DNA of 64,000 nucleotides from Ktedonobacter racemifer DSM 44963 (GTDB lineage Bacteria > Chloroflexota > Ktedonobacteria > Ktedonobacterales > Ktedonobacteraceae), in assembly GCF_000178855.1 (NCBI RefSeq), contig NZ_ADVG01000002.1, forward strand, positions 186,001 through 250,000. The letters run 5' to 3'. Each line of letters opens with the position of its first letter. The stretch's first letter is position 1. Shown in pieces: positions 43,090-50,297 of the stretch. The notes under the pieces were generated by a model. That model saw only the letters and a list, made by a program, of their open reading frames with translations, was not told where the DNA came from and ran no database searches. The position numbers and the translations under genes were made by a program.

Positions 43090-43932
43090 CTAGCCACTCA
43101 GCCGATTATGCCGCACAATATCCTGGATAAACGAAGCGCAGAGAAAACAGAGTTGCTCATGCTCAAGATCATCCATCACAAAATGGCCGCTCCGCTCCAG
43201 CCAGTGCAGCGATTTAGGGGCATACACGGCCTTGCGATACAACTCGGAAGCGCTCTCATGGGGATTGAGCGCATCCTGCTTTCCTTGAATAATGAGCAAT
43301 GGTGTTACAAGCTCCCGCAAACGCGCGCGCAGCTCCCGCACCAGGGCGGTCATCTGGCGCCAGAGCGCGCTGGGGTAACGCGCTTCCTTAAGTGCAATCT
43401 CCAGTATCTCGTCTTCACTCAGTTCCTCAACTCCTTTGGGGTCGAGGAGACGTATACTCGTGAGAATATCATGGCGTACACAGGAATCCTTCAGCGCGTA
43501 TTCAGCCAGGGGCTGCCGGTGCTTCGCAAAGTAGTCGCCAAAGGGAAAGCTCGACTCCTGAAACAGGCGCATAGGCGTTGACATAGCAATGACACCCGCA
43601 ATCTGCTGACCAAAATCCAGGGCCGACAGTATCGCCAGGACTGATCCTATAGAGAAACCGCCCAAAAAAACATACGGGTAGGCTTCTAACGCCTCCACCT
43701 CCTGAGCAATCATCTCTAACCACGCCCCTCGTTCAACCTGGGCCAGGTTCTCCAAATCGCCATCGTGACCTGTGAGCGAGATACCACGCACACGAATTCC
43801 CTGTTGCGCCAGGTACTCGCCCAGACCCCTCATCTCTAATGGACTCCCGCCAACATTATGCACCAGTACACAGGCCCTATCCGTATTCTGTGGCCCCAGG
43901 GAAAAGGAGACCGCGTTTCGTTGTAGTTTCAT
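43090..43932 (-). CDS. Alpha/beta hydrolase, carboxylesterase/lipase-like
   Basis: 280 residues. The nucleophile elbow is GFSIG (FLGGFSIGSVLAIL, about residue 95), the acid is probably in QGKQDALNP (about 215-223) and the histidine in ERSGHFVMDD (about 247). The N-terminal VHNVGGSPLEMRGLGEYLAQQGIRV gives the oxyanion HNVGG. This is the pattern of Est30-like carboxylesterases and monoglyceride lipases. There is no signal peptide. Upstream lies a 420-bp gap without genes. Confidence 0.85.
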   Translation of the reverse strand: MKLQRNAVSFSLGPQNTDRACVLVHNVGGSPLEMRGLGEYLAQQGIRVRGISLTGHDGDLENLAQVERGAWLEMIAQEVEALEAYPYVFLGGFSIGSVLAILSALDFGQQIAGVIAMSTPMRLFQESSFPFGDYFAKHRQPLAEYALKDSCVRHDILTSIRLLDPKGVEELSEDEILEIALKEARYPSALWRQMTALVRELRARLRELVTPLLIIQGKQDALNPHESASELYRKAVYAPKSLHWLERSGHFVMDDLEHEQLCFLCASFIQDIVRHNRLSG

Positions 43933-44352
43933 CAGATCCTCCGCCTCTGGATACCCCTGCCTGTAGGCATAAGGGAGGAAAGAGGCTCCATGCCCCTTAA
44001 GAGTTCCTTACACAGGATGTTAGCACTACACTATACACACCTCTCTCCCCTTATGCCACACTCCTCCTCTTAAAAATCTATACGTTCCTATCCTATCTAA
44101 CGTTCGTTTGTCTAAAAATATATCACTCCCGCAGGCAAGAAATAGATACCAAAACAGATATACACATACATATCTACGTTGACACAACGCAGAATTTCAC
44201 CCTTTTTCTCGACAAAAAACCTACGTGCTTGCTTTCGCTGCCACAAAACACATCTATACGTTTAGCAAGACTAGCCTCGTGACAGTATCCAGGCACATGC
44301 CAAGTTACCACCACGAGGCCAGTTCTCTACATTCGCAATGCATGCATACGAC
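43933..44352. other. Gene-free region between the hydrolase gene and larE
   Basis: No ORF with a credible start or composition is seen. The sequence is poorer in G than its surroundings on the + strand and contains several CTATACGTT-like words (near 44080 and 44247). A CCTCGTG/CACGAGG pair with a long loop spans about 44275-44318. It should contain the hydrolase promoter and the end of larE transcription. No known RNA family is recognised. Confidence 0.45.
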
Positions 44353-45234
44353 CTACTCAGCGGCTATGGCATTCTTCTTCTTGAAGAAAGACTCATTCAT
44401 GCTGCCCGTGCGGTACCCTAACAAATCGACTGTTACATAGGCATAGCCAATCTTACGCAGGGCATCGGTCACCTTGCGGCTCATCTCTTCTTCTACCAGG
44501 CGCGGGATCTCTGAGCGTTCCACCTCGATACGGGCGATTTTATCATGGTGGCGCACACGCAACTGGCGAAACCCCTGCTCGCGCAAAAACTTCTCCGCTT
44601 TATAGACCATCTGCAAAGAGGCCACATCCACGCGGCTCCCATAGGGGATACGCGAGGAGAAACAGGCCATTGCAGGCTTATCCCAGACCGGCATGCCCAG
44701 CATTTTCGCGATGGCGCGGATCTCTTTCTTACCCATCTCCGCCTCTTTGAGCGGCCCCCGCACACCAAACTCACGCGCCGCCTTCTGCCCAGGACGAAAA
44801 TCTCCATCATCATCCTTGTTGACGCCATAAGCGATATGGCGTAAATTGTGCTCCTTCGCCACCGGCTCCAGACTTGTGAAGAGCTCGGTCTTACAGAAGT
44901 AACAGCGTTGGACTGTATTGGACGCGTACCGTTCATCCTCCAGCTCATGGGTCTCCAGCGTCACAAGAGGCAGGCTCATCTGCGTGGCAACCTCGATCGC
45001 TTCTTGCGTCTCTTCAGGAGCATAAGCTGCCGATGAGGCAATCGCGCCTAGCGCCCGGTCACCCAGGACGTCATGTGCTACCTTAAGCAAAAGCGCGCTG
45101 TCGACCCCACCTGAATAGGCAACCAGCACCGACTCCATCTCACGCAAAATCTCTTGCAAACGCTCATATTTCGCCTGCGTCTGGGCATCCAACGGCTCTA
45201 CTTGTTCTTGTATTGTGTGGGGGGAATTTAGCAT
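44353..45234 (-). CDS. larE: ATP-dependent sacrificial sulfur transferase LarE
   Basis: In lactate racemase maturation LarE gives up a cysteine sulfur to the pyridinium dithiocarboxylate precursor of the nickel-pincer cofactor. 293 residues. The PP-loop is AYSGGVDSALL (SGGVDS at 41-46); KTELFTSLEPVAKE, AYGVNKDDDGDFRPGQKAA and KPAMACFSSRIPYG follow. The last holds the cysteine aligned with the sacrificial Cys of L. plantarum LarE. AGGAGTAAAG precedes the ATG. larB and larC are not in the window, so the partner genes must be elsewhere, or this relative serves another sulfuration. Confidence 0.93.
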   Translation of the reverse strand: MLNSPHTIQEQVEPLDAQTQAKYERLQEILREMESVLVAYSGGVDSALLLKVAHDVLGDRALGAIASSAAYAPEETQEAIEVATQMSLPLVTLETHELEDERYASNTVQRCYFCKTELFTSLEPVAKEHNLRHIAYGVNKDDDGDFRPGQKAAREFGVRGPLKEAEMGKKEIRAIAKMLGMPVWDKPAMACFSSRIPYGSRVDVASLQMVYKAEKFLREQGFRQLRVRHHDKIARIEVERSEIPRLVEEEMSRKVTDALRKIGYAYVTVDLLGYRTGSMNESFFKKKNAIAAE

Positions 45235-45515
45235 TCTTCTTTACTCCTGGTAGGATACGAGCTTCTCGACTTGCATTCCTCTTCATATTCTCTAATCTGT
45301 TCGAACTGAACGTCATTATAGCACCACTGGCAACCCGCTTTGTACACACGCACGGAAGAGCAGCACTTCTTTCAGGCATGTATGCTCCATCATCCTCCAG
45401 GTGATATAACAAAGAGGAGCCTGCATCTCTATTCCAACAGGATCGCCTCTCTATGAGCACAGGATACTTTCTATGCATGGAGTCGCATTTAGACGATAAG
45501 AAGGACGTAGTATTT

Positions 45516-46163
45516 ATGAGCGAGCGCACCACTGCCGCGATTATTCTTGCCGCGGGGACCTCCAGTCGCATCGGTGAAGACCGTCACAAGCTCTTGCTGC
45601 CCCTGGGAGATCGTCCCGTTATCGCGCATGTCCTCGATGCGGTCCTGGCCTCACAAGCACGACCAGTCCTGCTCGTACTCGGGCATCGCTCCGCGCAGTT
45701 GCGCGCCGTGCTCGCGCCCTACCTCGCGCATCCAGAGGTCCATCCTATCGACAATTCACACTACCAACAAGGGATGAGCACCTCCATTCACACGGGTCTC
45801 ACGGAACTGACACGTTTGATGCCAGACTGCGATTCCACGCTGATCATTCTGGGTGACCAGCCCTTGCTCTCCGCCTCCATTCTCGATACACTTATGGAGG
45901 CTCGGCACACGACACACAGCCACATTATCGCACCCCTCTACCAGGGACAACGCGGGAACCCAGTGCTCTTCGAGCGCAGTCTCTTTCCTGAGTTGCTTGA
46001 GGTACAGGGAGATGAGGGTGGGCGCACCGTGCTCATGCGCCATCGTATCGAGGTTAGCACAATTGAGGTGGGGTCACCCCACGCCAGCTATGATGTTGAT
46101 ACCTGGGATGCCTATGAAGCCGTCGTCAAAGAGTGGCACAAACAGCATCATTCAGATAAATAG
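45516..46163 (+). CDS. MobA-like NTP transferase (molybdenum cofactor cytidylyltransferase family)
   Basis: 215 residues from ATG 45516, preceded by AAGGA; the frame opens earlier at 45453. The signature AAIILAAGTSSRIGEDRHKLLLPLGDRPVIAHVLDAVL is a nucleotidyltransferase loop of MocA/MobA type, with LIILGDQPLL (metal-binding Asp), AHPEVHPIDNSHYQQGMSTSI and a C-terminal ASYDVDTWDAYEAV (DID-like motif of MocA/CoxC proteins). It probably transfers CMP (or GMP) to molybdopterin, and may serve a xanthine dehydrogenase-type enzyme not seen here. The TPR gene follows by 17 bp. Confidence 0.85.
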   Translation: MSERTTAAIILAAGTSSRIGEDRHKLLLPLGDRPVIAHVLDAVLASQARPVLLVLGHRSAQLRAVLAPYLAHPEVHPIDNSHYQQGMSTSIHTGLTELTRLMPDCDSTLIILGDQPLLSASILDTLMEARHTTHSHIIAPLYQGQRGNPVLFERSLFPELLEVQGDEGGRTVLMRHRIEVSTIEVGSPHASYDVDTWDAYEAVVKEWHKQHHSDK

Positions 46164-46180
46164 AGGAGTCGCTCACAACC

Positions 46181-46549
46181 ATGTCTACACAAGAACAACA
46201 GGCCGCCTTCTGGCTTCAATATAGTCAACAACTCTCGAATGCCATCCGCTATACAGAGGCCCTGGCCGCAGCGGAGAAAGCGGTCGCGCTCAACCCCGCC
46301 AATCCAGAAGCCTGGTATGCCCGTGGAACCTGCTTCGCCATGCTCGCCCGCTACCAGGAGGCCCTGGCAGACTTCGAGCAGTCACTCACCCTCCAGGACC
46401 ACGACGCGGCGGCCTGGGATGCCAAGGCCTGGGTCCTGGGTATCCTGGGACACAAACAGGAGGCCCTGGCCGCCGTCAATCGCGCTCTAGAGATCGACCC
46501 GGATTACCTCGAAGCCCAGCGCCGCAAAGAGCGCCTGGAAGTGCTCTAA
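46181..46549 (+). CDS. Tetratricopeptide repeat protein
   Basis: 122 residues made of three TPR units: AIRYTEALAAAEKAVALNPANPEAWYARG, LARYQEALADFEQSLTLQDHDAAAWDAKA and LGHKQEALAAVNRALEIDPDYLEAQRRKE. Soluble; no signal or other domain. A protein-protein adaptor is likely; partner unknown. It is 17 bp after the nucleotidyltransferase gene, so probably co-transcribed. Confidence 0.9.
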   Translation: MSTQEQQAAFWLQYSQQLSNAIRYTEALAAAEKAVALNPANPEAWYARGTCFAMLARYQEALADFEQSLTLQDHDAAAWDAKAWVLGILGHKQEALAAVNRALEIDPDYLEAQRRKERLEVL

Positions 46550-46586
46550 GGTTTCTATCGAGCTGCAAATATGTCAGTACATAGTC

Positions 46587-47843
46587 CTACAATTGTAGAT
46601 GAGAAGGATCTTTTCTTCCGTTCTCATCAGCATCGCCCAAGAGCGGTAGCCAGATTTCGAAGCAGGAGCCGTGGCCCAGAGTACTGTGCAGACGAATTTC
46701 GCCTTGGTGGACTTGTGCTACCCACTGTACAATCGCCAGGCCCAGCCCACTTCCACTCGTCGTTTCTTCATGAATATCTTCCTCTGCTCTCTGGAGAGCT
46801 GAGCGTGCCACATCCACGCGATAAAAACGCTCAAAGAGATGGCTCTGATGCTCTTCTGCGATTCCTGGCCCATTGTCCTCTATCCATACTCGTCCCCACC
46901 TTTGCTTTCCTCTCCTCGCAGTACGCCCCTCGACCAGGACATGGTTGCCAATCCCTGCGGTATATCTGAGCGCGTTGTCAATCAAATTGGTCACCATCAA
47001 GGTCAGTAACAGACGATCTCCCTGCACGCACAATTCGGGCAATTCCCCAAAAACCAGTTCAATTCCTCGTTGTTGTGCCAATGGGGCAAAGCGTTCCACG
47101 ACCTCAAGGACCACTTCACTCATATCAACCTCTGCTGGGGAGAGGATAGTCTGTTCGATGTCGGCTCGCGCGAGTAGTAACAGGCCGTTGACCAGACGGA
47201 TCATGTGGTCGGTCTCAGCCTGAATAAGGGAGAATTCCTGCCGATACCCTGCGATCATGGCGAGGGCCTGGGCATAACTCTCTGGCTTGCTCCTCTGAGA
47301 CAAAGCCCGGTTTGTCGCGAGCGTAAGCATACTGAGTGGCGTCCGTAACTCGTGGCTCGCATCAGCCGTAAACTGACGTTGGCGGTTCAAGACGGTCTCT
47401 AAGCGGTTGAGCATCTTATCGAACGTGCCCGCCAACTCGCCCAATTCATCGCTGCTGGTGAGATGGAAGCGTCGGCTCAGATCCGTCTGACCAATCTCCT
47501 GTGCTGTGCGGGTAATCAGACGGACGGGACGCATGGCTTTGGTCGCCAGCCAATAGCCACCAGCAGTAATGAACAGCAGTATCGCCAGTCCCAGCAAGAA
47601 GATCTGCTGCGCGATCCTCAAAAGATCTGGAGAAGAAGTTGATGGTAACATCTTGATAATGGTGCTATACAATAATCCTCCAAAAAGCACGAGTACGGCT
47701 ATGGTTGTCATGGCATACCAAAGTGTCAGTCGAACACGTATACTGTTGAACTGGCAAATCATCTTTTGCCAGAAGGTTTGATCAGTGCTCTCTGGCCATT
47801 TTTCATCATGGATACGCATCATTTGCCACCTTATCGCTTTCAC
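46587..47843 (-). CDS. Sensor histidine kinase of a two-component system
   Basis: 418 residues. Two transmembrane helices (about 40-62 and 80-100) enclose only a short extracellular loop of about 17 residues, so sensing is probably within the membrane. A HAMP domain lies at about 101-153, then HisKA with QFTADASHELRTPLSML (phospho-His164), and HATPase_c with LIDNALRYT (N box), IEDNGPGI (G1) and GSGLGLAIVQWV (G2). Overlaps the response regulator stop by 4 bp. A short extracellular loop fits intramembrane-sensing kinases that pair with MacB/Bce-type ABC transporters, which are encoded 1.7 kb away. Confidence 0.94.
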   Translation of the reverse strand: MKAIRWQMMRIHDEKWPESTDQTFWQKMICQFNSIRVRLTLWYAMTTIAVLVLFGGLLYSTIIKMLPSTSSPDLLRIAQQIFLLGLAILLFITAGGYWLATKAMRPVRLITRTAQEIGQTDLSRRFHLTSSDELGELAGTFDKMLNRLETVLNRQRQFTADASHELRTPLSMLTLATNRALSQRSKPESYAQALAMIAGYRQEFSLIQAETDHMIRLVNGLLLLARADIEQTILSPAEVDMSEVVLEVVERFAPLAQQRGIELVFGELPELCVQGDRLLLTLMVTNLIDNALRYTAGIGNHVLVEGRTARRGKQRWGRVWIEDNGPGIAEEHQSHLFERFYRVDVARSALQRAEEDIHEETTSGSGLGLAIVQWVAQVHQGEIRLHSTLGHGSCFEIWLPLLGDADENGRKDPSHLQL

Positions 47844-48514
47844 TCTGGGGGGTGCAAGCGATAGCCCACACCACGCACCGTTTCTAACACTTTGATGGGG
47901 AACGCTTCGTCAACCTGACAGCGGAGACGGCGCATACAGACCTCAACAGCATTCAAGGTTCCGGTGAACTCATAGCTCCAGATATGGTTCGCAATCATCT
48001 CGCGTGTCAGGATCTGATTGGGGTGGCGCATCAAATATTCGAGGAGCGCAAAGAGCCGTGGGGTGAGTTCGATGCGTTGCCCTGCCCGCTTAACCACATG
48101 GGTTGCGGGATCGAGGCTCAGATCCCCCACACACAGGACAGCACTTTTCTCTGCTCCATTGCGTCGCAATAAGGCTCGCAGGCGAGCGAGCAGCTCACTC
48201 AGAGCAAAGGGCTTGATCAGATAATCATCAGCTCCGCTATCCAGGCCACGCACACGATCTGCCACCGTATCCCGAGCGGTGAGCAAGAGAATCGGTGTAT
48301 TGATATGCTGGCGCCGCAGGTCTCGACACACCTGCAGTCCATCTTTTCCTGGCAGCAAGATATCAAGAATGAGTACATCGTAAGGCGTAGACTCGGCAAA
48401 CGCCTGCCCCTCCACCCCATCAAACGCCGTATCCACGGCATACCCCTCATCAACTAAACTCATCTGAAGTTCGTGATTCAAACGCCGATGATCTTCAACC
48501 AGGAGAATACGCAT
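47840..48514 (-). CDS. OmpR/PhoB family response regulator
   Basis: 224 residues from ATG 48512-48514 (GGGAGCT just upstream); the frame opens 23 codons earlier. The receiver domain has MRILLVEDHRRLNHE (acidic pocket), Asp51 in VLILDILLPGKDG as phospho-acceptor, LLLTARD and GADDYLIKPFAL. The C-terminal winged helix is complete (ILTREMIANHIWSYEFTGTLNAVEVCMRRLRCQVDEAFPIKVLETVRGVGYRL). First gene of the operon with the kinase. A TGTCA direct repeat with an 11-bp period lies in its own promoter, and the same pattern occurs before dedA and the ABC operon. Confidence 0.95.
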   Translation of the reverse strand: MRILLVEDHRRLNHELQMSLVDEGYAVDTAFDGVEGQAFAESTPYDVLILDILLPGKDGLQVCRDLRRQHINTPILLLTARDTVADRVRGLDSGADDYLIKPFALSELLARLRALLRRNGAEKSAVLCVGDLSLDPATHVVKRAGQRIELTPRLFALLEYLMRHPNQILTREMIANHIWSYEFTGTLNAVEVCMRRLRCQVDEAFPIKVLETVRGVGYRLHPPE

Positions 48515-48547
48515 AGCTCCCGTTTCCTTTCCACTCTTCTTCCCTCT

Positions 48548-48580
48548 ATTATCGCTGAAAAACCTGACACCCTGCTGACA
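48548..48580 (-). promoter_or_regulatory. Predicted response-regulator site and promoter of the two-component operon
   Basis: Read on the minus strand: TGTCA (48576-48580), 6 nt, TGTCA (48565-48569), 11 nt, GATAAT (48548-48553), then the gene starts 33 nt on. An 11-bp period is typical of OmpR/PhoB sites. Autoregulation is inferred. Confidence 0.65.
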
Positions 48581-48595
48581 CAAAGAAGGCAGAGA

Positions 48596-48628
48596 TGTCA
48601 GGGCCCCGTCAGAAGAAGTGGGTACGCT
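48596..48628 (+). promoter_or_regulatory. Predicted response-regulator site and promoter of dedA
   Basis: TGTCA (48596-48600), 6 nt, CGTCA (48607-48611), 11 nt, TACGCT (48623-48628). The geometry is the same as at the divergent two-component promoter 30 bp away. Confidence 0.6.
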
Positions 48629-48683
48629 CTCCCCGAACCCATCAATGAGTCGTCAGGATCAGCAAATAGAAAGATGTTTTTCG

Positions 48684-49362
48684 ATGGATGGAACACAACT
48701 CATACAGCTTCTCGCCACCTATGGCTATGGAGCAGTCTTGCTCTTTGTCACCATTGAGAGCACTGGCATCCCCTTTCCAGGCGAAACGATGCTGCTCATT
48801 GCTGCTATTGCCGCAGGGATGACGGACGCATCAACTGGCCATTCCCTGGGTCATTGCCGCAGCAGCTAGCGGTGCTATCCTGGGCGATAACCTGGGCTTC
48901 TGGATCGGACGGACGGCTGGTTACCACTTGCTCCGTCGCTATGGGCGTTACATCTGCCTCAATGAGCGCCAACTCAAACTGGGTCATTACCTGTTTCTCA
49001 AGCATGGCGGCAAAGTTGTCTTCTTTGGACGCTTTGTAGCCGTCCTGCGCGCCTGGGCAGCCTTTCTGGCAGGCACAAACCGCATGAGCTGGCCCACCTT
49101 TTTGCTCTTCAACGCACTCGGAGGAGTTGTGTGGGCGAGTCTCGTAGGGCTCTCAGGCTACTTCCTGGGGAATGTCATGTATCAGTTCAGCGGACCTATT
49201 GGGATTGTCACCACCGTAGGAGCAGGACTCGTCAGCCTCGCCTGGTTCCTCATCTTGCACCGCCACAGTCGTCGCCTGGAAGACGAGGCCGAACGAGCCC
49301 TCCCTGGTTCCCTGGATGATTACCTCAAGGCGCAGCCAGTCTCGCCCTCAAAGCTCGAATAG
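48684..49362 (+). pseudogene. DedA family membrane protein, broken by a one-base frameshift
   Basis: DedA (VTT) proteins are membrane flippases/transporters involved in envelope integrity. The first frame from ATG 48684 reads LIQLLATYGYGAVLLFVTIESTGIPFPGETMLLIAAIAAGMT, the canonical N-terminus. The continuation AIPWVIAAAASGAILGDNLGFWIGRTAGYHLLRRYGRYI, FFGRFVAVLRAWAAFLAGTNRM and so on to 49362 is in another frame. The switch falls at GGACGCATCAA near 48824-48834, where removing one base restores GMT-(D)-THQLAIPW. Otherwise it is well preserved, so this is either a very recent mutation or a sequencing error. Confidence 0.85.
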
Positions 49363-49370
49363 ACGCCCTC

Positions 49371-49403
49371 TGTCAACGTCTTGTCAGGAAATCGCAGTAC
49401 ACT
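49371..49403 (+). promoter_or_regulatory. Predicted response-regulator site and promoter of the MacB-like ABC operon
   Basis: TGTCA (49371-49375), 6 nt, TGTCA (49382-49386), 11 nt, TACACT (49398-49403). Same layout as the two sites around 48.6 kb. The ATPase gene starts about 150 bp downstream. Confidence 0.62.
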
Positions 49404-49550
49404 CTTTCTCAGCTCCTTCCAACGGCATTTCCGCTGGGGTCAGTTCATCGCAGGGCCAAAAGAAACCGTCGAGATGGAGCAAGATGGCAAATGGCATGAT
49501 ACATGATAACCTTCTCTTTGCACAAATGGTATAAAAAGGAGAAAGACAGG

Positions 49551-50297
49551 ATGAACAAACAACAAAAGAGAGGTGTCTTCCCTAATCCACAAATACCCCC
49601 TCTCGTGATGGAGGTGTCTTCCATCACGAAACGGCTCCCCTTAGGACGCGAACAGATTGACATTCTCAAAGGCATCTCCTTGACCGTGAAAAGAGGAGAA
49701 ATGCTGACGCTGGTTGGGCCATCTGGCTCAGGCAAAAGTACGCTCCTCGGCATTCTCGCGGGCCTTGATAGTCCGACGAGCGGACAGATCGTGCTGGATG
49801 GCATCGATATTACCCGGATGTCTGAGGGAAAGTTAGCTACTGTACGCAATCGCAAAATCGGCATGGTGTTTCAGGCATATAACCTGATTGCCACGCTGAC
49901 CGCGCAAGAAAATGTCGAAATGCCTCTGTACGTGGGCAAACATCCCGGCCAGATCTCCACACGTGCCAGAGAACTCCTGGATCTGGTCGGACTCTCACAT
50001 CGCCTCTTGCATCGACCCGCGCAGCTTTCTGGTGGTGAACAACAGCGTGTGGCGATTGCGCGCGCGCTGGCAACTGATCCAGCCTTGGTCATTGCCGATG
50101 AGCCGACGGGAAACCTGGATGGGCAAAACGGTCAGAAGTTGCTCAAGCTGATCGCGGATCTGCGAGCACAGACAGGCCAAACCTTTCTGCTCGCGACGCA
50201 TGACCCGGCTGTGGCTGCGCATGCCGACCGCGTTGTACAACTTGTGGATGGTATGATCGCGGAGATACACAAGCAGATAGGAGGAAGCACGCGATGA
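49551..50297 (+). CDS. ABC transporter ATP-binding protein (MacB/LolD family)
   Basis: 248 residues from ATG 49551 (AAGGAG about 10 nt upstream; the frame opens at 49503). Walker A GPSGSGKST is at 56-63, the Q-loop VFQAYNLIATLTAQENVEMPL carries the family pattern, the signature is LSGGEQQRVAIARAL, Walker B LVIADEPTGNLD and switch His ATHDPAVAAHADR. LolD/MacB-type ATPases work with FtsX-like permeases in export or mechanotransmission. Overlaps the permease start by 4 bp (ATGA). Confidence 0.95.
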   Translation: MNKQQKRGVFPNPQIPPLVMEVSSITKRLPLGREQIDILKGISLTVKRGEMLTLVGPSGSGKSTLLGILAGLDSPTSGQIVLDGIDITRMSEGKLATVRNRKIGMVFQAYNLIATLTAQENVEMPLYVGKHPGQISTRARELLDLVGLSHRLLHRPAQLSGGEQQRVAIARALATDPALVIADEPTGNLDGQNGQKLLKLIADLRAQTGQTFLLATHDPAVAAHADRVVQLVDGMIAEIHKQIGGSTR

